Part shown: positions 44,156 through 52,360 of the stretch, piece after piece | Position numbering within the stretch: the stretch's first letter is position 1 | Layout: each line of letters opens with the position of its first letter | Assembly (NCBI RefSeq): GCF_004924335.1 | Contig: NZ_CP024633.1 | Span: 496,001-560,000, forward strand | DNA length: 64,000 nucleotides | Source: Mycobacteroides salmoniphilum | Lineage (GTDB): Bacteria > Actinomycetota > Actinomycetes > Mycobacteriales > Mycobacteriaceae | Direction: 5' to 3' | Program-made: the position numbers and the translations under genes | The notes under the pieces: model-generated | What the model was told of the DNA's origin: nothing | Database searches by the model: none | What the model saw: the letters and a program-made list of their open reading frames with translations, nothing else

Positions 44156-44287
44156 ATGGCTGACGCTAGAGACGCCCGGCGGGTTTTTGACGCCGGTGTG
44201 CTCTCGCTTGGTATCCCAATCGACCGTCTGGAAACGGACCACGATGTCGTGCATGGCAATGATGGCGAAGTGATCCTATATGGCTGA
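44156..44287 (+). CDS. Possible 43-aa protein coupled to the second MinD-like gene
   Basis: ATG GCT GAC at 44156, stop TGA at 44285-44287, overlapping the next start (44280) by 8 nt. The peptide starts MADARDARRVFDAGVLS and is acidic at its C-terminus, with no signal or span. A weak purine-rich stretch (AGAGGCAGGA) precedes it at 9-18 nt. Third-position G/C is about 56%, lower than the neighbours, so it may be a decayed gene start or a leader. The downstream gene also begins MAD, hinting at local duplication. Confidence 0.45.
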   Translation: MADARDARRVFDAGVLSLGIPIDRLETDHDVVHGNDGEVILYG

Positions 44288-46187
44288 TTCCCAAGACAAC
44301 ACACCCGATTCGCCGCCGCCGAGCGGCCCATGGCGTGAGCCCGTCGCTGATGGTTTGGGCGGCGGAGACACCAAGGGCAATCCGTTCCGTCGATCCAAGA
44401 AGCCGAACCAGGAATTCGTACCGCCCAGCGCCGACTATTTTCCGCAACCTACGCTCAAGCCGCCGCCTTCGCTGCCGAAGACTCCCAAACTCTCACGGCG
44501 CCAACGGAACCATCAGCGTCCGATGAATCCGGTATGGGAGCCAGATCCGCTGAGCGCGTATGGCATGCCGCAGTACCAGAACCCGGCGCCTCAAGCTCCA
44601 CCGCAGCAGGGATCACCGCAGGCTCGGCCGCAGGGGTACGGTGCGCCGGCTCAACAGCCGCCGCAGAACTACTACGGGCCGCCGCCGCAGAACTACTACG
44701 CCCCGCCGGCGCCCCCTGCCCAGCTGCAGGGGCCCACGGCTCCGGTGGAGTCCTTCGCACCCGCCGCACCCCCTCCCGCACCCGAGCGGGCAAGCCAGCT
44801 ACCGGCATGGCCCGCCTCCGCCGTGGTGCCCGAGGCTCCCGCCGCGGCACCTCCGGTCGAACAGCCTCCGGTGCGCGATGAGGAAGAAGTGCCCAGGGAC
44901 GAGGCGCCGAGGGTGGAGGCGCCCGCCGAGGTGCCCCCGCAGCCGCCCGCACCCGCGGCTCCGACACCAGCACCACAGATCCGGCCGGACGACGCGACCT
45001 CGATGATTCCGGACGGCATGACGCCGTGGGGTGGACATGCGCCCCAAACACCCCCTGTACCAAAGCCGCCCGCGGCATTGTGGGCGGCGCAGCCGCTTGC
45101 ACCCCCGCCCGCGGCGTTCCCCCGAGCGGACTGGAACGGGCCTGCCACACCGCAACGGGCGCCCTTCGTTCCGGGGCAGACTCCGTTCACCGCTGCGCGT
45201 CCTGAAGCGCCTGTGTACCGACCGCCGCCGCAGCCATCACGACCGCAGGGGCCCAGCCACGACCAGCTTGGTCTCATCAGGTCGGTCAAACCGTTGCCGA
45301 GAAGCGGGTGGCGCAAGGCCGTTCACCGGCTCTCGGGTGGTGCGATCAACCCCGGCGAGTCTTCGGATGAATCGCATCGCAGCGAGTTGATCGACCGAAT
45401 CAATCTTCCTGTCCGCGGTGACTACCGGATCGCCGTGTTGTCCCTGAAAGGGGGCGTGGGTAAGACCACCTCCACGTTCTCGTTGGGTGCCACCTTCGCC
45501 TCATTACGTGGCGACCGTGTGATCGCCGTCGATGCGAACCCGGATTTCGGAACGCTTGCGCAACGCGGTCCGGATGAGACCCGTTCAACTGCGCGAGATC
45601 TGCTGCGTGATCCCGATATTCACCGATATTCCGATGTGCGCAGGCACACCTCGCAGAGTGCGAGCCGGTTAGAGGTACTCGCCTCCGAACGCGATCCGGC
45701 GGCATCTGAGTTGTTCTCCGAAGCCGACTATCTCGCGGTGATGCGGATCCTGCAGCGGTTCTACAACATCATCCTCACTGACTGCGGCACCGGACTTATG
45801 CACTCGGCGATGGCGGGCGTGCTGGGCGAAGCCAATGCCATCGTCCTGGTGACGTCGCCGGCAATCGACGGTGCGCGCAGCGCCCTTGCGACCCTGGACT
45901 GGCTTGACCACCACGGGTATTCGCATCTGGTGCGGCAATCCGTGGTGGCTATCAGCTCCTCGCGGCCGGGTGCTTCCTCGATCGACCTCGAACAGCTGAG
46001 CCGACATTTTCTGACGCGGGCCAGGGCGGTGCACATCGTCCCGTTCGACAACCACCTGTCGGAGGGGTCGGAGATCTCTTTGGATCTGATGGGCAAGAAG
46101 ACGCGGCTGGCGTTCATGGAGCTGGCGGCCTCGGTGGCCGACGGCTTCTACGAGGGTGGAAACACCCGGCAGACGAGTTGGAGCTAA
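44280..46187 (+). CDS. Second proline-rich MinD/ParA-like ATPase
   Basis: 635 aa. Residues 1-~340 are Pro/Gln/Ala-rich with NYYGPPPQNYYAPP-type tyrosine repeats. A linker (PRSGWRKAVHRLSGGAINPG) follows, then the ATPase: LSLKGGVGKTTSTFSLG (Lys ~390), VDANPDFGTLAQR, ILTDCGTG. The ATPase half is closely similar to that of the preceding gene, so the pair arose by duplication while the N-terminal tails diverged. Translation from ATG 44280 is probably coupled to the 43-aa ORF, as its own ribosome site is weak. The stop TAA interlocks with the opposing mnhG stop. Confidence 0.87.
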   Translation: MADSQDNTPDSPPPSGPWREPVADGLGGGDTKGNPFRRSKKPNQEFVPPSADYFPQPTLKPPPSLPKTPKLSRRQRNHQRPMNPVWEPDPLSAYGMPQYQNPAPQAPPQQGSPQARPQGYGAPAQQPPQNYYGPPPQNYYAPPAPPAQLQGPTAPVESFAPAAPPPAPERASQLPAWPASAVVPEAPAAAPPVEQPPVRDEEEVPRDEAPRVEAPAEVPPQPPAPAAPTPAPQIRPDDATSMIPDGMTPWGGHAPQTPPVPKPPAALWAAQPLAPPPAAFPRADWNGPATPQRAPFVPGQTPFTAARPEAPVYRPPPQPSRPQGPSHDQLGLIRSVKPLPRSGWRKAVHRLSGGAINPGESSDESHRSELIDRINLPVRGDYRIAVLSLKGGVGKTTSTFSLGATFASLRGDRVIAVDANPDFGTLAQRGPDETRSTARDLLRDPDIHRYSDVRRHTSQSASRLEVLASERDPAASELFSEADYLAVMRILQRFYNIILTDCGTGLMHSAMAGVLGEANAIVLVTSPAIDGARSALATLDWLDHHGYSHLVRQSVVAISSSRPGASSIDLEQLSRHFLTRARAVHIVPFDNHLSEGSEISLDLMGKKTRLAFMELAASVADGFYEGGNTRQTSWS

Positions 46188-46510
46188 CGCTCCAGTTCGT
46201 CGGTGGTCATCAGATCGTCGCGGACGCTGCGCTCGTGATAGGCCAGCCGTGCCACCCGGTGTGCGACTACCGGGGCGGTGATGATGGTAAACAGCCCAGC
46301 GAGCACGATCATGCTGACGTCGGCATGCCCGCGAAGCCGTAGCCCGGCGCCGGCCAAGACCAGTAGCAGCCCCAGCACCTGCGGCTTGGACGCGGCGTGC
46401 ATGCGGGCCAACGTGTCGGGAAATCGCACCACGCCGATCGCCGCCGTGAGGGCCAGCACTGAACCGCACAACACCAGCGCACCGGAGATTCCGTCGAGAA
46501 GAGTGTTCAT
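46184..46510 (-). CDS. mnhG: Mrp Na+/H+ antiporter subunit MnhG/MrpG
   Basis: A 108-aa MnhG/PhaG family membrane protein with three spans and the family motif GVVRFPDTLARMHAASKPQ. ATG at 46510 overlaps the mnhF stop by 4 nt; the open frame continues to 46957 but lies within mnhF/E. It is last of a six-gene operon. Its TAG stop shares CTAA with the stop of the convergent ATPase gene. Confidence 0.9.
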   Translation of the reverse strand: MNTLLDGISGALVLCGSVLALTAAIGVVRFPDTLARMHAASKPQVLGLLLVLAGAGLRLRGHADVSMIVLAGLFTIITAPVVAHRVARLAYHERSVRDDLMTTDELER

Positions 46511-46800
46511 CGTGGTTGCCTCCTCTCGTCGCGGGGGTCGATCGCGGTGTCGGGCACACGGAATCGCGTCACGCTCACCGAACCGAGGAAACTGATCAGG
46601 GACAGGGCGACCATTCCGTACAGCACGGTGGAATCCAGGCTGTACGCAGCCCATGCGGCCAGTGCGCACATCGTGACGGCCACCAAGGTGTCCACGGCGA
46701 CGAGTCGGTCCAATGTGTTGGGTCCGGCGAGCAACCGGTACATCGTGACGGTGGCCGCTGCGATGAGCAGCACCGCGGCGATATGCCATACGAGGCTCAT
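46507..46800 (-). CDS. mnhF: Mrp antiporter subunit MnhF/MrpF
   Basis: A 97-aa MnhF family protein with three spans and MYRLLAGPNTLDRLVAVDTL, the conserved loop with the GP...DR...D pattern. It overlaps its neighbours by 4 nt on both sides, implying coupled synthesis of complex subunits. Confidence 0.9.
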   Translation of the reverse strand: MSLVWHIAAVLLIAAATVTMYRLLAGPNTLDRLVAVDTLVAVTMCALAAWAAYSLDSTVLYGMVALSLISFLGSVSVTRFRVPDTAIDPRDERRQPR

Positions 46801-47375
46801 AACCCCTCCCTCGTCTCGGACTCGTCGACGGTGTCATCCTCGGGATGCCAATCGGCATCACGTTCGAAGGCTGCGATGAAAAGTCTTTCCAATTGCCGTA
46901 ATTGGGCGTAAAAAATCGCCACTGCCTTCGGTGAACCCACATCCAGCACGTGCACATACGCCAGTCGGCGTTCTTGGTCGATTTCCAGGACCACCGAACC
47001 GGGGATGATCGTCAGCGTGTTGAGCAGCAGTGCCATCACCAGATCTGACTTCACCGAAAGCTGTGCTCGCAGTACGGCACTCAGCGGCGGCGGGCCCGGT
47101 CTGATCGCCAGCCACGCCACCTGCAGACTCGAGAGCACCATGTAATACGCGACAGTGAACGCAAGCCGGATCATCGACACCACATGCAGACGGCCCTCGA
47201 CCGGCAGGCGTGGCATCGGTAGCAGGAGTGTGATGACCAGAGCCACGAGTAGTCCGGTAGCGGTGTTGGCGACCGAGAAATTGCCCCACAGCATCGTCCA
47301 GACCAGCACGAGCCATACCAAAATCCAAGCCCGCAAGATGATTTCGCGAGGGCCGTGCATTGCCAGGGTTTTCAT
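46797..47375 (-). CDS. mnhE: Mrp antiporter subunit MnhE/MrpE
   Basis: A 192-aa MnhE family protein: two N-terminal spans, SSLQVAWLAIRPGPPPLSAVL, then the conserved NTLTIIPGSVVLEID and a soluble C-terminal part. It has about 25 extra acidic residues at the end (WHPEDDTVDESETREGL). Coupled to mnhD and mnhF by 4-nt overlaps. Confidence 0.9.
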   Translation of the reverse strand: MKTLAMHGPREIILRAWILVWLVLVWTMLWGNFSVANTATGLLVALVITLLLPMPRLPVEGRLHVVSMIRLAFTVAYYMVLSSLQVAWLAIRPGPPPLSAVLRAQLSVKSDLVMALLLNTLTIIPGSVVLEIDQERRLAYVHVLDVGSPKAVAIFYAQLRQLERLFIAAFERDADWHPEDDTVDESETREGL

Positions 47376-48973
47376 CGTGGGCCACCCCCGAGGACGGCAC
47401 TGATGTACACCGTGCGGTCCCGAACCTCTGCCGCTGCTCGGTCGCTGATCCCCATGATGGGCCCGGCGAAGATGGTCAGCGCCACCCCGACCGCGATCAA
47501 TCCCAATGTGGGCGCCAGCATGCCGGCCGGCATCCGGCCCACGTCGGCGCGGTCCACGAACGCAACTTCTTCGCTGTCATCGAGAAGTGCGGACGGCGAA
47601 GCCGCGGCGAGGTCGCCCTCCGGTGCGTCCGCGCGTGGCCGCCAGAACGCCTTGGTCCAGACGCGGGCCACCGCGTACAGGGTCAGCAGACTCGTGATCG
47701 TGCCCCCGGCCACGAGGGTCCATGCCAGTACCGAGCCCTGCAGCGACCCTGCCTCCAGGAGTGCGACTTTGCCGATGAAACCCGAGAATGGTGGGATGCC
47801 ACCCAGGTTCAGCGCGGGGACGACGAATGCGAAGGCCAGCAGCGGACTGGCGGCAGCGAGGCCACCCAGGCGATTCAGCGATGATGCCCCGGCCTGGCGT
47901 TCGATGAGTCCTACCACGAGGAACAATGTCGTCTGCACAATGATGTGGTGTGCCACATAGTAAATCGCGCCGGACATGCCGAGCTCGTTGGATAGCGCGA
48001 TACCGAAGATCATGTACCCGATATGACTGACCAGGGTGAAGGACAGCAGCCGTTTGATATCGCTCTGCGCGATGGCACCCAGAATACCGACGATCATGGT
48101 GAGTAGCGCGGCCACCAGAAGTACCGTGTTCAGCACACCGCCGGGGAACAATAGGGAATGTGCACGAATGATGGCGTACACACCCACCTTGGTGAGCAAG
48201 CCCGCGAAGACTGCCGTCACGGGTGCGGGCGCGGTGGGGTAGGAGTCGGGCAGCCACGTCGACAGCGGGAAAACGGCTGCCTTGATGGCGAAACCCACCA
48301 GCAGCACCGCGAAGATCGCCATCCGGGTACCCGAGGGGATGCCGTCTGCGCGGACGGCGATTTCGGCCATGTTCAAGGTCCCCGTCGCCGCGTACACGAA
48401 GGCGATACCCAGCAGGAACACTATCGAGGACATCATCGAGACCATCACGTACGAGATGCCGGCACGCACCCGGTCGGCACTAGCGCCGATGGTCAGGAGG
48501 ACGAAGCTCGCGGCCAGCAGTACCTCGAAACCGACGTACAGGTTGAACAGGTCGCCGGCCAGAAAGGCGTTGCACACACCGGCCGACAGCGCCAGGTAGG
48601 TGGGCATGAAGATCGACACCGGCTGGCGCTCGTCGCCGTCACGGATACCTTGAGCGGCCGCGTACAGCACAACCGCCAGCAGCACGATGGCCGAGACCAC
48701 CAGCATTAACGCCGAAAGGCGATCCACCACAAGGGTTATCCCCAAAGGACCCAGTTTCTCTTCGGTGGCCCCCCAGCCACCGACGGCCAACGCGAAGGTG
48801 CCGTCGCGATCCGCTAGGTACAGCAGCGCCGCACAGACCCCGAGCACCGTGGTCAGTGCCGTGACAGTGATCAACAGTTGCAATCGTGGGCGACGGCCCG
48901 CGATCAGCGTCAACGCGGCCGCCGCCGTCGGGATGAGGACCGGGAGCGGTGTCAGAACAGCGATGGCACTCAT
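47372..48973 (-). CDS. mnhD: Mrp antiporter subunit MnhD/MrpD
   Basis: A 533-aa NuoM/N-like proton-antiporter family protein with about 14 spans. The proton-pathway Lys and Glu regions are recognisable: FEVLLAASFVLL, FAIKAAVFPLSTWLPDSYPT and SDIKRLLSFTLVSHIGYMI. Normal family length. It forms the ion-translocating core with MnhA in the plasma membrane. Confidence 0.92.
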   Translation of the reverse strand: MSAIAVLTPLPVLIPTAAAALTLIAGRRPRLQLLITVTALTTVLGVCAALLYLADRDGTFALAVGGWGATEEKLGPLGITLVVDRLSALMLVVSAIVLLAVVLYAAAQGIRDGDERQPVSIFMPTYLALSAGVCNAFLAGDLFNLYVGFEVLLAASFVLLTIGASADRVRAGISYVMVSMMSSIVFLLGIAFVYAATGTLNMAEIAVRADGIPSGTRMAIFAVLLVGFAIKAAVFPLSTWLPDSYPTAPAPVTAVFAGLLTKVGVYAIIRAHSLLFPGGVLNTVLLVAALLTMIVGILGAIAQSDIKRLLSFTLVSHIGYMIFGIALSNELGMSGAIYYVAHHIIVQTTLFLVVGLIERQAGASSLNRLGGLAAASPLLAFAFVVPALNLGGIPPFSGFIGKVALLEAGSLQGSVLAWTLVAGGTITSLLTLYAVARVWTKAFWRPRADAPEGDLAAASPSALLDDSEEVAFVDRADVGRMPAGMLAPTLGLIAVGVALTIFAGPIMGISDRAAAEVRDRTVYISAVLGGGPR

Positions 48974-49428
48974 GACTTCTCACCCACCGGTAGTGCATCG
49001 AGTTCGGCGGGGGAATCCTCATCGATGGGGCCGGATGTCTCCTTCTCTTCGTCGTCGGTGACGGGCTCCGGGGGTTCCTGGGCGACGCGCACGTCCTCGG
49101 CGTCGTCGTCTACGACGTCGTCGGCTTCCAGCGTGAACATGCGATAGATCAGGGCGAGGGCAAAGGCGGCGACACCCATGGTGATGACGATCGCGGTCAG
49201 GATCATGCCCTGTGCCAACGGATCTGCCACGGTGGTCCGGCCATCGGACTGCCGTCCGATGATCGGTGGATTGCCGGAGGGGCCACCCACCGTAAGGATC
49301 AGCAGGTTGACCGCATTGCCGACGAGCAGCAGACCCAACACCATGCGGGTCAGGTTGCGCTCCAGCATCAGGTACACGCCGCACGCGGTGAGGGCGCCGA
49401 TGATGATGAGCAGGCCGAGATTGGTCAT
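48970..49428 (-). CDS. mnhC: Mrp antiporter subunit MnhC/MrpC
   Basis: A 152-aa NuoK-like protein with three spans (IIGALTACGVYLML, RMVLGLLLVGNAVNLLIL, ITMGVAAFALALIYR) and the conserved Glu in the first. The C-terminal ~45 residues are a long acidic tail (VVDDDAEDVRVAQEPPEP...) not typical of shorter MnhC proteins. Start and stop overlap its neighbours by 4 nt. Confidence 0.9.
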   Translation of the reverse strand: MTNLGLLIIIGALTACGVYLMLERNLTRMVLGLLLVGNAVNLLILTVGGPSGNPPIIGRQSDGRTTVADPLAQGMILTAIVITMGVAAFALALIYRMFTLEADDVVDDDAEDVRVAQEPPEPVTDDEEKETSGPIDEDSPAELDALPVGEKS

Positions 49429-52280
49429 GATGCGCGCACCCCTGTCCGGGCGCGTGGAGACTCCTCGAGCTCGACGTCCAGGCGCGCGCCCAGACTGCGG
49501 AGCACATCGAGCACTAGGCCAACCACCACCAGGTACACGCCAAGATCGAAGAACAGCGCAGTCACGATTTTGACGTGGCCAAACCCGAGCATGTCGAATT
49601 GGACTGTGGCCGAAGATAAGACCGGCGCGCCCAGCAGAATCGACGCGAGGGCGGTCCCCCCGGAGAAGGCCAGCCCGAGCCCGAGGATCTTGCCGGCGTC
49701 GAAGGGCAGGGTCTCGCCCAGCTCGTAACGGCCGCCGGCGAGATAACGCAGCACGAGGGCCAAACCGGCCGTCAGGCCACCGGCGAACCCTCCGCCCGGA
49801 ACGTTGTGCCCGGCGAAGAAGAAATAGAACGACAGCACCATGACGAGCGGGAAAATCAGTCGCGTCGCCACTTCGAGGACCAACGATCGGTGCTTGGGAT
49901 CGCGTAGTTCGCTGCTACGCAACCAGATTCCGGATGCTACTACGACATCCGGTTGGCCTGCCGCATCTCCTACCCGGGGAGCTCTGCCAAAACGCCGGTG
50001 CCGGAACATCAACGAGGCAACACCCGTCGCGGCGACCAGCAGCACCGAGATCTCTCCCAGGGTGTCCCAGGCGCGGATATCCACCAGCAGGACGTTCACC
50101 GTGTTGGCGCCGTGTCCGCGCTGATACGCCGCGTCGGGGAGCAGGTCGGCAATCGGGCGATCGCGTCGTGCTGCCATCGCGTACACCCCGAGAGCGGTGA
50201 CCGTGCATCCGACCGCGACGGCGAGTAGGGCACGGGGCAGCCGGAATCTGTTGGCCTGCTCTAGATCAGATTCTGCAGGCAGGGCCCGCAGTACCAACAC
50301 GAAGATCACGAGGGTCAGCGTCTCGACGAGGAACTGCGTCAGCGCCAGATCTGGCGCACCGTGTAGCGCGAAGATGACGCCCGTCCCATAGCCGGTGATG
50401 CCCACCAGTAGCACCGCCGCCAGACGGTTACGCATGACGGTCGCCCCGATGGCGGCCGCAAGCATCAGTAACCCGACCACCCCCTGCAGCGGGGAATCCC
50501 ACAGTTTCAGGTGTGGTTCATCGCGCGCTCCGAGGGCCAGCACGGCCGTCGGCAGCATGACCAGGGTCACCAGAATGGTGGCCTGGGTGAACGGGATGGA
50601 ACCTCGCTGCGTGAGCGCGGTCAATCGCTGAGACAGCACATCGGCGCCGCGCAGTACCGCGTCGTAGCCGCGGTCGGCATTGCCCAGCGGATTGACGGCG
50701 AGCCGCGCCCTGCGTAGGTGGCCCCGCTCGAAGAACGCGAAAATGCCGACGGCGAAGGCGAGGGCGGTGAGCAGCAGAGGCACTCCAAAGCCCTCCCAGA
50801 TCGCGATATGCGCGTCAACAGGATTGGCGTAGCTGCCCAGTGCCCAGTTGAGCCAGTCGGGCAGTATGCCGGCAGCGATACTTGCCACGGACAGCAGCGC
50901 GGGAGCCGCCAGGAAGGCGGGAGCCGATGCGTGCATGCCCTGCACACGAGCGCTGGGTTCGGGTAAACCCTTGCGCGCGAACGCTCCCCACATGAATCGC
51001 ATGCTGTAGGTGATGGTGAACATCGAACCTATGACGATCCCCGCCAGTACCCAGGGCGCGGCCGAACCGAGCACCTGGCTGTGCAGCACCGTCGCGAAGG
51101 CCAGTTCCTTGCCGACAAATCCGAGGGTCAGCGGCACCCCAGCCATGCTCGCCGCGGCAAGCCCGGCGATCACGAGGAGCGACGGTTGTCGCTGTCCGAG
51201 CCACGCCAGTTTGCGGATATCGCGGGTGCCGACGGTGTGGTCGATGATTCCCACCACCATGAACAGTGCGGCCTTGAACAGCGCGTGCGCGCACAGCATG
51301 ACCAGCCCGGCCAGGAGGATGTCGGGATCGCCGGTTCCGGTGAGCACCACCAGGAATCCGAGTTGGCTCACCGTGCCGAAGGCCAGGATCAGCTTGAGGT
51401 CGTACTCACGCAGGGCTCGCCAGCCCGCCAGGATCATCGTGGCAATGCCCAACACCAACACGATGGGCCGCCACGGTGTCGCCTCGGCGAACCCCGGCGA
51501 CATGCGGGCCAGCAGATAGATGCCGGCCTTCACCATGGCGGCGGCGTGCAGGTAGGCACTGACCGGGGTCGGCGCAGCCATGGCACCGGGAAGCCAAAAA
51601 TGCAGGGGCACAATGGCGGACTTGCTCAGCGCACCGATCAACACCAGCACGAGACCGACGCTGGCGGCCATACCCGACGGTGGGTGCGCGATGAGGTCGG
51701 ACAGCAGGAAGCTTCCACCGACATGACCGAGCACGATGACCCCGACCAGCATGGCCAGTCCACCGGCGGTGGTCACCAGCAGCGCCTGCACCGCCGCGCG
51801 GCGACTGGCAAGCCGTTCCGCGTAGTGGCCGACCAAGAGGAAGGACAGCACGGTCGTGAGTTCCCAGAAGATGTAGAGCAGCAGCAGATTGTCACTGATC
51901 ACCAGGCCGAACATGGCGCCGGAGAATGCCACCAGCTCGGCAGCGAAGCTGGGTAGCCGCGGTTCGGTGTGACCGTCGCGATGCCGGAAGTAGCTCGCGC
52001 AGTAAAACAGCACCATTGACCCGATGCCGAGCACCAGCACACTCATGATCGCGGCCAGGGAATCGAAGCGCAGCGAGATGTCCATCGCCAGCTCGGGCAC
52101 CCACGCAATGTCTACACGGACGTCCGTACCTTCGCCCGGCCATCTTGCTAATACCCAGATCAGCGAACCTAAGGGGACCAGGGCAAGGGGGTAGAACGCC
52201 AGTCGGCCAGCGCGCGCCACAAGTAGCGGCGCCATCGCGGCCGCAAGTGCGTGGGCAAGCAGAATGGCAAGCAAAGGCAC
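49425..52280 (-). CDS. mnhA: Fused Mrp antiporter subunit MnhA-MnhB
   Basis: 951 aa, GTG start. Residues 1-~500 are NuoL-like (LLLYIFWELTTVLSFLLVGHY, SKSAIVPLHFWLPGAMAAPTPVSAYLHAA), followed by the MrpA C-terminal part (LTQFLVETLTLVIFVLVLRAL). The last ~150 residues form an MnhB domain (FYFFFAGHNVPGGGFAGGLTAGLALVLRYLAGG). No separate mnhB exists, so the fusion replaces it, as in other actinobacteria. It heads the operon. Mrp exchanges Na+ for H+ in pH and salt homeostasis. Confidence 0.92.
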   Translation of the reverse strand: MPLLAILLAHALAAAMAPLLVARAGRLAFYPLALVPLGSLIWVLARWPGEGTDVRVDIAWVPELAMDISLRFDSLAAIMSVLVLGIGSMVLFYCASYFRHRDGHTEPRLPSFAAELVAFSGAMFGLVISDNLLLLYIFWELTTVLSFLLVGHYAERLASRRAAVQALLVTTAGGLAMLVGVIVLGHVGGSFLLSDLIAHPPSGMAASVGLVLVLIGALSKSAIVPLHFWLPGAMAAPTPVSAYLHAAAMVKAGIYLLARMSPGFAEATPWRPIVLVLGIATMILAGWRALREYDLKLILAFGTVSQLGFLVVLTGTGDPDILLAGLVMLCAHALFKAALFMVVGIIDHTVGTRDIRKLAWLGQRQPSLLVIAGLAAASMAGVPLTLGFVGKELAFATVLHSQVLGSAAPWVLAGIVIGSMFTITYSMRFMWGAFARKGLPEPSARVQGMHASAPAFLAAPALLSVASIAAGILPDWLNWALGSYANPVDAHIAIWEGFGVPLLLTALAFAVGIFAFFERGHLRRARLAVNPLGNADRGYDAVLRGADVLSQRLTALTQRGSIPFTQATILVTLVMLPTAVLALGARDEPHLKLWDSPLQGVVGLLMLAAAIGATVMRNRLAAVLLVGITGYGTGVIFALHGAPDLALTQFLVETLTLVIFVLVLRALPAESDLEQANRFRLPRALLAVAVGCTVTALGVYAMAARRDRPIADLLPDAAYQRGHGANTVNVLLVDIRAWDTLGEISVLLVAATGVASLMFRHRRFGRAPRVGDAAGQPDVVVASGIWLRSSELRDPKHRSLVLEVATRLIFPLVMVLSFYFFFAGHNVPGGGFAGGLTAGLALVLRYLAGGRYELGETLPFDAGKILGLGLAFSGGTALASILLGAPVLSSATVQFDMLGFGHVKIVTALFFDLGVYLVVVGLVLDVLRSLGARLDVELEESPRARTGVRAS

Positions 52281-52360
52281 TCCCGTCTATCGGTTGTTGG
52301 GCGGGGTGTCGTGGTGCCTAGTTTACGGGGCAGTCGACGATTGGCGCGACGCAACCCTTT

